In this document: positions 45,591-55,047 of the stretch, piece after piece
How positions within the stretch are numbered: the stretch's first letter is position 1
How the letters are laid out: every line of letters begins with the position of its first letter
NCBI GenBank assembly: GCA_030167125.1
Contig: CP126531.1
Location: forward strand, 2,830,578 to 2,894,577
Direction: 5' to 3'
DNA length: 64,000 bases
Origin: Rhodanobacteraceae bacterium
GTDB lineage: Bacteria > Pseudomonadota > Gammaproteobacteria > Xanthomonadales > Rhodanobacteraceae
The notes under the pieces: model-generated
What the model saw: only the letters and a program-made list of their open reading frames with translations
Databases searched by the model: none
Told to the model about the DNA's origin: nothing
Position numbers and translations under genes: made by a program

Positions 45591-46772
45591 CTACGCCGAC
45601 GCCGCGGCCCGCAAGCGGCGGGTGCGCGGAAGCAGCCTTCGGTAAACGTCGAGCGTGCGGCGGATGATGATCTGCTCGTCGAACACGTCGAGTGCCTTGG
45701 CCCGCGCCGCGTTGCCGAGACGGGCCGCCAGTCCGGGTGAATCGAGCAGCCGCGCGATGGCGGCGGCCAACGCTTCGGCATCGCGCGGCGGGATCAGCAA
45801 GCCGTCCTTGCCGTCCGTCACCACCTCGCGGCAACCGGGCATGTCGGTGGTGATCAACGGCAATCCGCAAGCCGCGGCTTCGGTGAGGGAGGTGGGGATG
45901 CCTTCGCGGTAGTAGCTCGGCAGCGTCACGATGTCCACCGAGGCATAGAGTTCGCGCATGTCGCCGACGTGCCCGAGCCATTCGAGCACGCCCTCTTCCA
46001 CCCACTCACGCAACGTCGCTTCCGGGACCGCCGCGGGATTGCCCGGATCGGGCGTTCCGGCAAGCAGGAAGCGCACGTTCCGGCCCTGCGCGCGCAGGAT
46101 CCGCGCCGCCTGCGCGTATTCGGCAATGCCTTTTTCCCACAGCAAACGCGCGGCCAGCAGGACGCGCGCGGGTTGCGTGTCCGCGCCGTCGTTCCGCGCG
46201 GCACGCGGCGTGAACCGCGTGCAGTCCACCCCTGCACCGGGAATCAACCTCACGCGGCTGGATTCGATCAGCCTGAATTGTTCGAACGCCGCCTTGTCGT
46301 CGGGATTCTGTAGGATCAGGCGCGTATTGCGTCCGCGCAGCGCCGAGCGCAGCAGCGTGCGCACCGCCGGGCGCAAGATGCGCGCCTTGCGATCGTTGCT
46401 CGCGAACACGTAGCCCAGGCCGTCCACCGCGTTGATGCGCGCGGGCACGCCGGCCATGCGCGCGGCCAGCGATCCGTACACCGCGCTCTTGATGGTGAAG
46501 TTGTGCAGCAGCGCCGGCCGCTCGTGGCGCAGCAGCGCCGCCACCCGCAGCAGCAACGCCGTCTCGCGCAGCGGGTTCACGCTGCGCCGGTCCATTTGCA
46601 GCGGCAGCCAGCGCAGTCCCAGCGCGCGCAGGCGCGGGCCGTAATCGCCGGCAGGCGACAGCAGCAGCACGTCGTAGCCCTCGTCCTGCAGCGCCAGCGC
46701 GAGCGAGCGCCGGAAGTTGAAAAGGTACCAGTCGGTGTTGGCGAACAGGACGACTTTCGGCATGGCGCTCAC
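45591..46772 (-). CDS. GT4 glycosyltransferase 1
   Basis: This 393-residue GT-B enzyme has the N-terminal acceptor domain (PKVVLFANTDWYLFNFRRSLALAL, HNFTIKSAVYGSLAARMAG) and the nucleotide-sugar domain. The latter contains LLAARLLWEKGIAEYAQAA and the EX7E signature in EGIPTSLTE before AAACGLPLITTD. The first part resembles PglA/CapM-like enzymes that add GlcNAc or related sugars to a lipid-linked acceptor. A start three codons later (MPKVVL) is equally possible. It is convergent with the WecA-like gene. Confidence 0.9.
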   Translation of the reverse strand: MSAMPKVVLFANTDWYLFNFRRSLALALQDEGYDVLLLSPAGDYGPRLRALGLRWLPLQMDRRSVNPLRETALLLRVAALLRHERPALLHNFTIKSAVYGSLAARMAGVPARINAVDGLGYVFASNDRKARILRPAVRTLLRSALRGRNTRLILQNPDDKAAFEQFRLIESSRVRLIPGAGVDCTRFTPRAARNDGADTQPARVLLAARLLWEKGIAEYAQAARILRAQGRNVRFLLAGTPDPGNPAAVPEATLREWVEEGVLEWLGHVGDMRELYASVDIVTLPSYYREGIPTSLTEAAACGLPLITTDMPGCREVVTDGKDGLLIPPRDAEALAAAIARLLDSPGLAARLGNAARAKALDVFDEQIIIRRTLDVYRRLLPRTRRLRAAASA

Positions 46773-46773
46773 G

Positions 46774-47874
46774 CTACGTCGCGCCGTGCGATGCCGCGCG
46801 CGTCGCGCCGCAGTGCGCGCGGACCTCGTGGATCACGTCCAGGAATTGCTGGAAGCTGCTCGCGACCGGCCCCGGCACCGGCCCGAACGGGCCGTCCTTC
46901 TGCCACGCACTGCCGGATCCGTAGATCCACACGTATTGCTTCGAGGTGTCGAATGCCGCCTGCAGGCGGTGCCTGAACTCCTCGGGGCTGAAGCGCGCGG
47001 ACTTGTCCCTGGCAGTCGGGCCCAGCGGCCACAAGCCCGGCGCGATGCTGAAGCTGTTGTTCAGCGCATCGGGCGGCACGGCATCGCGGTAGCGTTCCAC
47101 CGCGTCCCGCATGTACGGCGCGATCCGCTCCGCGTGCGCGCTGTACGTGAACTCGGTCCCGATCACCACGTGCGCCCAGGGAACCGACAGCAGGCCGCGC
47201 ACGAAGGCGGTCGAGAGCTGGTAGCCACCATGATGCGTGCTGGCCCAATCGGCGGAGGACCGCTTCTCGTGCTCGGCTTCCCGCACCACGTCCGGCAACA
47301 CGAACAAGGTCATGCCCGGATACGCGTCGTGCATCGCCTGCCCCATCTTGCGGCCTTCCGACTGGACCAGCTCGGCAAGTTCGGGGCCGCCCGCCGGGCC
47401 GCCCCAGGTCGGCTGGTACGGTTCCAGGTCCAGCGCCAGGCCCTTCAATCCCGCGTAGCGCGCCAGCGCCGCGGCGTGCGCGAGGTTCCGGGTCGTCTTC
47501 TCGTTCGCTTCGGCATCGTGCCAGTCGTGTCCGCGATACAACCCGATCTTGATGAAGTTGTCGGTGACGCCGTGTTGCGAATAGAGCGACTGGAACCTGC
47601 GCAGCAATTGCCATGTGCCGCTGTCGGGATTGGTGCCCACGTCGGTCTGCCAGTCCGTCGCGACGTAGTTGATCATGAAGCCCTGCACGCCGACGGTATC
47701 GCCCCAGTACGCGGCCTGCTGCGGGTTGGTCTGCTTGTGGATGTTGAGGCCCGCGGTCATCAGGAGCTTCGGGCACGCGGACCACGCGGGTGCCGCCGAC
47801 AAGCTGCACGCGAGGAACGCACAACAACTCCAAACCCATCGCTGAAGTCGACGTTCCCTTGCGTGCGCATTCAT
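46774..47874 (-). CDS. Secreted protein of unknown function, glycosidase-like features
   Basis: This 366-residue protein has a signal peptide (about 1-35, ending AWS before ACPKLL). The rest has no recognised family but looks like a TIM barrel: YAGLKGLALDLEPYQPTWGG has the acidic strand-end typical of glycoside hydrolases, and VWIYGSGSAW lies near the C-terminus. It lies one base after glycosyltransferase 1 on the same strand (minus, upstream of it), so they are cotranscribed. A polysaccharide-trimming or binding role is plausible but unproven. Confidence 0.7.
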   Translation of the reverse strand: MNAHARERRLQRWVWSCCAFLACSLSAAPAWSACPKLLMTAGLNIHKQTNPQQAAYWGDTVGVQGFMINYVATDWQTDVGTNPDSGTWQLLRRFQSLYSQHGVTDNFIKIGLYRGHDWHDAEANEKTTRNLAHAAALARYAGLKGLALDLEPYQPTWGGPAGGPELAELVQSEGRKMGQAMHDAYPGMTLFVLPDVVREAEHEKRSSADWASTHHGGYQLSTAFVRGLLSVPWAHVVIGTEFTYSAHAERIAPYMRDAVERYRDAVPPDALNNSFSIAPGLWPLGPTARDKSARFSPEEFRHRLQAAFDTSKQYVWIYGSGSAWQKDGPFGPVPGPVASSFQQFLDVIHEVRAHCGATRAASHGAT

Positions 47875-47983
47875 GTGGCGATTCCGTGCAGGGCGGCAGG
47901 CCCGTGTTACTACCCGGCCGGTGCCGCGTAAAGGGACGGCGCATTCGCGTTCAGCGCCGCGCAAGCCTGCGCACAGCAACGGT

Positions 47984-48892
47984 TCAGCGGCCCGGCAGGT
48001 AGCCGTAACGCGGCAGGCTTTCGGCAAGCACCGCTTCCAGCAGCGCCTGTTGTTGCGGGCTCAGGTTCTCGCGCCACTTGTCGCCGGTCGCGTGCAGCCG
48101 CTTGCGCCGGATCGACGCCTCGAACGGCGCCGGCCAGTCGAGTTCGCAAAAGTCCGCGACATTCCTGAACGTGGCCACCGGATCGCCGATGAAATCCTCG
48201 TAGCGGACGTGCATGAGGCTGCTCGCCGGCATGTCCATGGCGGCCTTGTCCATGGCCAGCATCAGGAGCTTCCACTGGATGCCGGCCAGCGCGACGAACG
48301 ATTTGCCGCAGCGTTCCCATTCGGCGCGCTGCAGCGGATCGAGTTCGCCGAAACCCCATTGCGGCGGCCCTTCCCATCCGCGCCAGAACGACACCGCGAG
48401 CAGGGAACTCGCGACGGAGCGGCCGTCGCGATAGACGTGGATGAATTTCGCGTGCGGGAACAATTCGCGCAAGAAGCCCAGCCGCGGCCAACCGGTGATC
48501 TTGATCAGCACGCGGCGCCGCCGCGGCGTCGCGAGTTGCGCGAGCGCGGGCGGAATCCTGCGCCGGTGCATGGGCGTGACGTCGGACGCCAGCAAATCCC
48601 GGCACGGCCGCGCGAAGCCGCGGCAGTAGTAATCCCAGAATTGGTAGCGCTCGCCCGGCCGCAAGTAGCGGGTGAGGAGTTTCCCGATCCATGGCCACTG
48701 CGACACGTGCAGCAACGCCCGGTTCAAACCGGGATGCGCCGGGAACTTGTCGCACAGCGGCGACTGCCAGGCGACGTGCGGGTGTTCGCAGAACATGCGA
48801 TGGAACACCGTCGAGCCGCTGCGGCCAGCGCCGACGATGAAGATCGGCCGGTCGACCGGCGGTTCGGTTTGCCGGGCATGCCGTTCGGCCAT
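47984..48892 (-). CDS. Sulfotransferase family protein 1
   Basis: This 302-residue protein has the 5'-phosphosulfate-binding loop IFIVGAGRSGSTVFHR (about residues 17-32). The 3'-phosphate-binding region is FIHVYRDGRSVASSLL (about 148-163), and the end fits the sulfotransferase fold. Members move sulfate from PAPS to hydroxyls of sugars or other acceptors. In this cluster the likely acceptor is the repeat unit of the exopolysaccharide. The product has no signal peptide, so it is cytoplasmic. It is divergent from the amidotransferase gene. Confidence 0.87.
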   Translation of the reverse strand: MAERHARQTEPPVDRPIFIVGAGRSGSTVFHRMFCEHPHVAWQSPLCDKFPAHPGLNRALLHVSQWPWIGKLLTRYLRPGERYQFWDYYCRGFARPCRDLLASDVTPMHRRRIPPALAQLATPRRRRVLIKITGWPRLGFLRELFPHAKFIHVYRDGRSVASSLLAVSFWRGWEGPPQWGFGELDPLQRAEWERCGKSFVALAGIQWKLLMLAMDKAAMDMPASSLMHVRYEDFIGDPVATFRNVADFCELDWPAPFEASIRRKRLHATGDKWRENLSPQQQALLEAVLAESLPRYGYLPGR

Positions 48893-49128
48893 GTTGGCAC
48901 TCCTTGATCCTGGGGACGCGTTCCGGATCCCGTCCGGTGGTGTGGCTGTTCCATCGATCCCGCGAAGTGTCGCTGCGATGAGCCAAACGACCCGCGAGCC
49001 TAGCGCGCCGCAGATGACGCGCGGCCGAATGGCGGCGGCACGGTGAGGCGGGTGTTCAGCAAGGCAGGATCATCGTAGATCGATCATTGTGCGGAAGTGC
49101 GCACGCCGTTCACCCGAAGGAAGACGTC

Positions 49129-51129
49129 ATGTGCGGCATTGCCGGATTCTGGGATGTGCGCCGGCATCTCGATGCCGGCGATGGCGCCGCCGCCGTCGAT
49201 GCCATGACGCGCGCGATTCGCCATCGCGGGCCCGACGACAGCGGTACGTGGCGCGACGCGGATGCGGGCCTGTGGCTGGGCCATCGCCGCTTGTCGGTGA
49301 TCGACCTGTCGCCGGAAGGCCGACAGCCGATGCTGTCCGCCAGCGGCCGTTACGTCATCGTGTTCAACGGCGAGGTGTACAACCACCGCCGGCTGCGTCC
49401 GGAACTGGAGGCCGCCGGCGCGCGTTTCCGCGGGCACTCCGACACCGAGGTGATGCTGGCGGCGATCGAGCAATGGGGACTCGAGGGCGCGGTGCGGAAA
49501 TTCATCGGCATGTTCGCGTTCGCGTTGTGGGACCGCGGGACGCGGACGCTGGCGCTGGTGCGCGACCGCCTCGGCATCAAGCCGCTCTATTACGGCCGCG
49601 CCGGCTCGATGTTCGCGTTCGGCTCCGAGTTGAAGGCGATCGCGGCGCTGCCGGGCTTCGACGGGCGCATCGATCGCGGCGCGCTGTGCCTGCTGCTGCG
49701 CCACAACTACATTCCCCAGCCGTGTTCGATCTACGAAGGCATTTTCAAGTTGCCGCCCGGCGCGATATTGCGCATGGACGCCGCCGACGTCGCGAACGCC
49801 GCTGCGGTCGCGGCGTTGCCGCAGCGCGTGCACAGATACTGGTCGATCGCGGACATCGCGGCGGGCGGACGCGATGCGCTGCCGGATGCGGAAGCGGTCG
49901 ATGAACTGGATCGCCTGCTGCGCGATGCGATCGCGCTGCGCATGGAAGCGGACGTTCCGCTCGGCGCATTCCTGTCGGGCGGCGTCGATTCCTCTACCGT
50001 CGTGGCCTTGATGCAGGCGCAATCGGCGCGTCCGGTGCGGACGTTTTCGATCGGCTTCCACGAGCAGGACCACGACGAAGCGAAGTTCGCGAAAGAGGTG
50101 GCGGCGCACCTCGGCACCGACCACAACGAACTCTACGTCACCGCGCAGGATGCGCTGGACGTGATCCCGATGCTGCCCACGATGTTCGACGAGCCGTTCT
50201 CCGATTCGTCGCAGATACCGACGTACCTGGTGTCGAAGCTGGCGCGCAGCCAGGTCACGGTGTCGTTGTCGGGCGATGGCGGCGACGAATTGTTCGCCGG
50301 GTACAGCCGCTATGCCTGGGCGATGCGGGTGGGGCGCTGGCTGGACGCGGTTCCGGGGCCGTTGCGCGCCCGCTTCGCGCGTTCGCTGCGCGCGCGCCCG
50401 GGCCTGTACGAAGCCTTCTTCCGCGGCGCCAATCGCGGCCTGCCCGCACGGCTGCGGATCAGGAACCCCGGCACCAAGACCGGGCTGTTGGGGCGCATGC
50501 TGCAGGCGCCCACCGTCGATGCGCGCTACCAGTTGCTGGTGTCGCACTGGTTCGAGCCGGAATCGATCGTGTTGCGGTCGGCGGAGCCGCCCATCGAGCT
50601 GAGTGATTTCGCGCACTGGCCGGACGTGCGCGATCCGGTCGAGCGGATGATGTACAGCGACCTGATCGGCTACCTGCCGGACGACATCCTGGTGAAGGTG
50701 GATCGCGCCAGCATGGCAGTCAGCCTCGAAGCGCGCGTGCCGTTGCTGGACCACCGCGTGGTGGAACACGCGTGGCGGACGCCGCTCAAGCAGAAGCTGC
50801 GCGATGGCCAAGCCAAGTGGCTGCTGCGCCAGGTGCTGTACCGGTACGTGCCGCGCGGATTGATCGATCGCCCCAAGAAAGGCTTCAGCGTACCCATCGA
50901 TCGCTGGTTGCGGGGGCCGCTGCGCGACTGGACGGAAGCGCTGCTCGACGAGCGGCGGCTGCGCGAGGATGGCTACTTCGATCCGGCGCCGATCCGCAGG
51001 ATGTGGAATGACCATGTCGCCGGGCGCGTGCGCGAACACCACCGCCTGTGGGACGTGCTGATGTTCCAGTCCTGGCTGGAGCAAAGCCGCAGCAGCGGCG
51101 CCACCCGCGAAGCCCTGGCTTACGCGTGA
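49129..51129 (+). CDS. asnB: Asparagine-synthase-like glutamine amidotransferase
   Basis: This 666-residue enzyme begins MCGIAGFWD, so the start is at the codon that makes Cys2 the amidotransferase nucleophile. The second domain has the ATP-pyrophosphatase loop LSGGVDSSTV (about 282-291) and VSLSGDGGDELFAGYSRYAW. It makes asparagine from aspartate and glutamine, or in polysaccharide clusters may amidate a sugar acid; amidotransferases of this type are common there. It points right, and its last 10 bases overlap the convergent sulfotransferase 2. It is longer than E. coli AsnB (554) and close to the longer ~630-residue type. Confidence 0.9.
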   Translation: MCGIAGFWDVRRHLDAGDGAAAVDAMTRAIRHRGPDDSGTWRDADAGLWLGHRRLSVIDLSPEGRQPMLSASGRYVIVFNGEVYNHRRLRPELEAAGARFRGHSDTEVMLAAIEQWGLEGAVRKFIGMFAFALWDRGTRTLALVRDRLGIKPLYYGRAGSMFAFGSELKAIAALPGFDGRIDRGALCLLLRHNYIPQPCSIYEGIFKLPPGAILRMDAADVANAAAVAALPQRVHRYWSIADIAAGGRDALPDAEAVDELDRLLRDAIALRMEADVPLGAFLSGGVDSSTVVALMQAQSARPVRTFSIGFHEQDHDEAKFAKEVAAHLGTDHNELYVTAQDALDVIPMLPTMFDEPFSDSSQIPTYLVSKLARSQVTVSLSGDGGDELFAGYSRYAWAMRVGRWLDAVPGPLRARFARSLRARPGLYEAFFRGANRGLPARLRIRNPGTKTGLLGRMLQAPTVDARYQLLVSHWFEPESIVLRSAEPPIELSDFAHWPDVRDPVERMMYSDLIGYLPDDILVKVDRASMAVSLEARVPLLDHRVVEHAWRTPLKQKLRDGQAKWLLRQVLYRYVPRGLIDRPKKGFSVPIDRWLRGPLRDWTEALLDERRLREDGYFDPAPIRRMWNDHVAGRVREHHRLWDVLMFQSWLEQSRSSGATREALAYA

Positions 51130-52010
51130 TCGAATGCCTCGCGTGGCGCCGCACGCCGTTCGCGCCATGCATCGACGTTGATCGCGAGCAGCCGTTCCAG
51201 GTCGTCGAGGTCGGCGGCGAAGCGCTCGGCGAGGTATGCGCGCGTGCGCGGATGCATCGCCGGTTGCGCAGCCGCGTCGCGCGAGCGTCCGTACACCAGG
51301 TTCGACAGGCCCATGCGTTTGCCGGCGTTGACGATCTGGTGCAAGCCGCTGCGGCGCAGCGTGGCCGCGGTCCGGCGCGTCACCTGCGCCAGCAGCAGAT
51401 TGCGTGGCAGGCTGCCCGAGTTGACCCTGGCCGATGGCAACGCCTCCGCGTCCGCATCCGGCAGGCCGAAAGCCGCGTTGACCTGCCGCACGTATTCCGT
51501 CTGGCGCTTCTTGAGATCGTTGTAAAAGGTGATGCGGACGGCATCGCGGCCGAATGCGTCCAGCCAGCACGCAAGGTGCTTGGCGTACAGGCTCGCTTCG
51601 ATGATCGCCGGGATGTCGCGCACGGCGGCGTCGAAGTCCAGGGTGGTGGCGCCATACTGGCGCAGGTGCATGTAATGCGACCAGGCCCTGTCGATGGGAT
51701 GCCGGAGCGTCGCCAGCAGAACCGGATGGCGCAGGCGCTTGCGCACACGCGCGATGGCCGCGTGGTTGGGGAACAGCGTGGGCGAGACGTCCACGATGCG
51801 CCGGTGCTGCGCCGGGTCGTAATGCCGGAAATGGCTTTGGTACCAGTCTTCGCCCTTGCCGTAGTTCTCGGCGAAGTAGAACGTCTCCTTGACGCCCCTG
51901 GGCAGGCACACGTCCGCCCGCGACGAGAGGTATTCATGCAGCCAGGTGGATCCGGTGCGCATCGGACCAATCACCAGCCCGGTCGGAAATGGTTTGTCGA
52001 ACTCCGCCAT
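51120..52010 (-). CDS. Sulfotransferase family protein 2
   Basis: This 296-residue protein has the PAPS-binding loop LVIGPMRTGSTWLHEYL (about 12-28) and the second motif LRHPIDRAWSHYMHLR (about 107-122). The layout resembles heparan-type sulfotransferases. It is only distantly like sulfotransferase 1, so the two probably modify different positions. Its stop overlaps the end of the convergent amidotransferase gene by 10 bases. A 184-base gap separates it from the upstream kinase-like gene. Confidence 0.87.
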   Translation of the reverse strand: MAEFDKPFPTGLVIGPMRTGSTWLHEYLSSRADVCLPRGVKETFYFAENYGKGEDWYQSHFRHYDPAQHRRIVDVSPTLFPNHAAIARVRKRLRHPVLLATLRHPIDRAWSHYMHLRQYGATTLDFDAAVRDIPAIIEASLYAKHLACWLDAFGRDAVRITFYNDLKKRQTEYVRQVNAAFGLPDADAEALPSARVNSGSLPRNLLLAQVTRRTAATLRRSGLHQIVNAGKRMGLSNLVYGRSRDAAAQPAMHPRTRAYLAERFAADLDDLERLLAINVDAWRERRAAPREAFDHA

Positions 52011-52194
52011 TTCGCAGATTCCATTTCAGGAGACGGAAGCGCCGAACGCGATGCGCGATGGGCGATTCGTGCCGGGAAATCCGCCCGCCGCGGCTGCGGG
52101 TTCGCGGATGCATCCACGTGCGCCGCAGGCGCGGGAAACAGCGAGGATGCACGGCCCCGGGTGAATGCGTCCTGATCTTCGCGCGTTCATCTGT

Positions 52195-53055
52195 TCAAAA
52201 GCGTTGCGTCCGCAGCGCCTGCTGCAGACGGTGGTAGTAAAAGCGCGTGTAGGCCATCACGAAAGCGCGCGTTGCCGCGGGCGCCCGGCGCGCCAGCTTG
52301 ACGGCGTGGAACCTGCGCATGGCCAGTTCCTCGTCCAGGAAATAGTTCAAAAGCGTGTCATCGAGCCGCGCGGGTGTGAGCGACTCGTAGGCGGCGCGCA
52401 GCCGATGCCGGTCGAAGCGGGTCCAGAGGCGCAGTCCGCTGCGCCGGCCGCGGATCATCAGCAGGGAGATCATGAAGCGTGCGAAATCTTCCTCGGGATG
52501 GCCGCTCCATACATGGTGCGGATCGAAGAAGCACCAGGCATCGCGGGCGCGGTCGAAGCGGAAGTTGCGGGCTTCGAAGCCCGTGACGACGAGCGTCCGC
52601 CGGCGCTGCGCCATGCGCTCGAGCACGGCCGGCGACGGCGCGAGGAAGCCATCGCGCCGGTAGTCCTTCACGGGATGACCCGCCGGATCGCCGTGATGCA
52701 GGCGCGCCAGCAGGCGCATCGCGCTCCGCAGGGCGGCGTCGTGCCGTTCGGCCGAAGCGCGGCTGATCAGCAGGCTGCGCAGGTCGGGACCGCTCAGGAA
52801 CGGATAGACGATGCAGGCCCGGTCGAGGCCCTCGGGGTGGCACACCGCTTCGTCGAGCCCGTGCAGGAAGCACATGTTGGTGTATTCGCGCAGGCTGGTG
52901 GCGATGCACGCGGGGTCGACGAGGTCGCGCTGCGGATCGTCGCTTCTGCGGGTGATCTTGTAGAACCGGCCGGATGCCGCCGCGACCCACGATTCCCTGC
53001 GGCGCGCGAATCGCAAGGCGAGGATCGGGTCGAGCGGGGGCGCCTGGGTAATCAT
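52195..53055 (-). CDS. Kinase-like (APH fold) protein 1, function unknown
   Basis: This 286-residue protein has the order of elements of an aminoglycoside-phosphotransferase-like kinase: LLARLHHGDP, then VVTGFEARNFRFDRARDAWCFFDPHHVWSG, which resembles the catalytic loop followed by the metal-binding Asp. The usual HGD of the catalytic loop is replaced by TGFEARN, so it may be inactive or atypical. It is the last gene of the long coupled operon, 34 bases after the methyltransferase gene. No family name is safe. Confidence 0.6.
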   Translation of the reverse strand: MITQAPPLDPILALRFARRRESWVAAASGRFYKITRRSDDPQRDLVDPACIATSLREYTNMCFLHGLDEAVCHPEGLDRACIVYPFLSGPDLRSLLISRASAERHDAALRSAMRLLARLHHGDPAGHPVKDYRRDGFLAPSPAVLERMAQRRRTLVVTGFEARNFRFDRARDAWCFFDPHHVWSGHPEEDFARFMISLLMIRGRRSGLRLWTRFDRHRLRAAYESLTPARLDDTLLNYFLDEELAMRRFHAVKLARRAPAATRAFVMAYTRFYYHRLQQALRTQRF

Positions 53056-53089
53056 TCGCGTGTCATGGAGTCGGCCGCGTTCGAACGCA

Positions 53090-53929
53090 TCACGCCAGTC
53101 CGGTCGCCAGCGATTCGATGTCGCTTCCCGCGGCGACCCGGTTTTCGACCACGAAGCGTCCGCGCTCGAGGCGGAACAGGCTCGATTGTTCGGCGGGCCG
53201 GTTTTCGACCAGCGCCAGCCTGCCGTTTTCCTTCAGTGCCGCCCTGAAGTTCCGCAGCGCCGCGGCCAGCCGCGAATCCGCGAAGTAATCGCGGTTGAGG
53301 ATGTTCGCGGCGATCACGAGGTCGGCCTTCTCGTGCGGCCAGGCCTCGAAAATGTCGTAGCGTTCCAGGCGTATGTCGTCGCCGAGCTTCGGCAACAGCG
53401 CGCGGTTCACCAGCGGCACCTTGCGCACGTCACGGCATTTCGCCATGTCGAAGCCCGCGAACAGGTTCCTCACGATGCCGGATTGCGCACGGGATGCGTC
53501 GCCGGTTTCGTTGTAGATGACGACGAAACGGTTGGCGAACATGAAAGGCGTGCCCTGCTCGTCGCAAAAGAACACGCCTTTCCGGGTAGTGCAGGCGCTG
53601 GCGGTGATGTGGCGGTCGGTCACGTAGTAGCGCCCGAAGCGCACCGCGCGCATCACGCTGAGCGAGGTACTGCCGTCGGATGCGCCGACGTCGACGATCA
53701 CCGCGCCCGGCGGCAGCCCGGCGGCCGCGAGTTGGCGCGTGGTTGCGGGAAAGCGGTCGGACCAGGTGGTCTTGAAGACGCCGTCGATCTTCATCCTGAC
53801 GAGGATTTCGTTGGCGTCGCTGTCGCTGATGCGGTCGTCCAGCAGGCCGCGCGGGTCGGGGCAGCCGCGCTGCAGGTTAGGCCAGATCTTCCTGCACAAG
53901 TTGCGGTTCAGCCTTATGGGTCTGCGCAT
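53090..53929 (-). CDS. SAM-dependent methyltransferase-like protein
   Basis: This 279-residue protein shows the class I methyltransferase motif I in GAVIVDVGASDGSTSLSVM (about residues 77-95) and later strands such as YDIFEAWPHEKADLVIAANILNRDY and LKENGRLALVEN. It could methylate a sugar hydroxyl or the polysaccharide end. Its start overlaps the preceding glycosyltransferase by 16 bases (53914-53929), so the two are translationally coupled. The same frame is open far upstream through the glycosyltransferase, which is not coding there. Confidence 0.75.
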   Translation of the reverse strand: MRRPIRLNRNLCRKIWPNLQRGCPDPRGLLDDRISDSDANEILVRMKIDGVFKTTWSDRFPATTRQLAAAGLPPGAVIVDVGASDGSTSLSVMRAVRFGRYYVTDRHITASACTTRKGVFFCDEQGTPFMFANRFVVIYNETGDASRAQSGIVRNLFAGFDMAKCRDVRKVPLVNRALLPKLGDDIRLERYDIFEAWPHEKADLVIAANILNRDYFADSRLAAALRNFRAALKENGRLALVENRPAEQSSLFRLERGRFVVENRVAAGSDIESLATGLA

Positions 53930-55047
53930 GGGTTCGTCACCAGTTCCCGATAGAGTTCCACGAAGCGGTGCGCGATGGCCGTGCGGGCAAAGCGTTCGAC
54001 GATGCGCGCGCGCGCCCGCGAACCCAGGGCCTGGCGTTCGGCGGACGTCAGCGCCGCGAGCCGTGCCCAGCCCCGGCACAGCGCGGCCGCGTCGCGCGGC
54101 GGCACCACCACGCCGGTTTCGCCGATGATCAGGGCCGCATCGCCGACGTCGGTCGCCACGCAGGGCGTGCCGCAGGCCATCGCCTCGGCGAGGGCGTTGG
54201 GAAAGGCTTCGCCGCGCGAAGACAATGTCGCGATGTCGAAGGCGGCGTCCAGCGCGGGAACGTCCGCGCGCCTGCCGCACAGGCGCACGTTGGGGCGCAG
54301 CCCGAGCCGCTCGATCGACGCGAGCAACGCGGGGTTGTCGTCCGATGCGCCTTCGCCGACCAGCACGAACACCGTGCCCGGATGTTGCGGAAGAAAACGC
54401 GCCGCCGCTTCGAGGAAATTGTCGTGGTCCTTGGTGGGATGCACGCGCGCGACCATCCCGATCACCAGCGCGCCGGCTTCGATGCCGAGTTCGCGCCGCA
54501 CCCGCGCGCGCGCGGCGGGATCGGGCTTGAGCCGGTCGGTGTCGTAACCGTTCGGGATCACCAGCGCGCGCCGCGCGGAAAAGCCGAATTGCGCGTGCTG
54601 TTTCGCCGCGAGCGCCGACACGTAGCGGATGCGGATGGGCGAGCGCGACAGCCACGCATTGGCGCGGATCACCATGCGGGTCTTGCGCTTGTCGCTCGCA
54701 AGGTCGCTGAGCGAATGATGGATGCCCCAGATCACCGGCGTGCGCAGGCCGGTCATCGCCAGCGAAGTCACGAGGTTGGCGTGGTACATCCAGGCGTGGA
54801 TCACGTCCGGCTGGTTGCGGCGCAGGACTTCCCGCAGTCGCAACACGTCGGCCGGCGTGGCGCGCCCGGGGTTCATGTCGAGGTGCGACAGCGGAGCCAG
54901 ATCCGCGACGCGTGTACTGAGCGCGCTCGGTCCGCGCAGCGCCACCACGGTGTTTTCCGGCTCGCGCAGCGCTTCCAGCAGCCCGCACAGCGCCAGCTCC
55001 GCGCCGCCGGTTTCGAGGCCGGTGATGACGTGGCACACCTTCATCAT
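53914..55047 (-). CDS. GT4 glycosyltransferase 2
   Basis: This 377-residue GT-B enzyme has the Gly-rich N-terminus MKVCHVITGLETGGAELAL, the hinge VIPNGYDTDRLKPD, the donor domain GMVARVHPTKDHDNFLEAAARF and the EX7E motif EAFPNALAE followed by AMACGTPCVATDVGD. It adds one sugar to the lipid-linked repeat unit. The start overlaps the stop of the upstream membrane-protein gene as ATGA; a second ATG is the next codon. Confidence 0.9.
   Translation of the reverse strand: MMKVCHVITGLETGGAELALCGLLEALREPENTVVALRGPSALSTRVADLAPLSHLDMNPGRATPADVLRLREVLRRNQPDVIHAWMYHANLVTSLAMTGLRTPVIWGIHHSLSDLASDKRKTRMVIRANAWLSRSPIRIRYVSALAAKQHAQFGFSARRALVIPNGYDTDRLKPDPAARARVRRELGIEAGALVIGMVARVHPTKDHDNFLEAAARFLPQHPGTVFVLVGEGASDDNPALLASIERLGLRPNVRLCGRRADVPALDAAFDIATLSSRGEAFPNALAEAMACGTPCVATDVGDAALIIGETGVVVPPRDAAALCRGWARLAALTSAERQALGSRARARIVERFARTAIAHRFVELYRELVTNPCADP

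Noticed and set aside
49084..51909. A 941-codon minus-strand open frame spanning the asparagine-synthase-like gene
   Set aside because: It runs antisense through an intact enzyme gene and has a shadow-like amino acid make-up rich in Arg, Gln and His.
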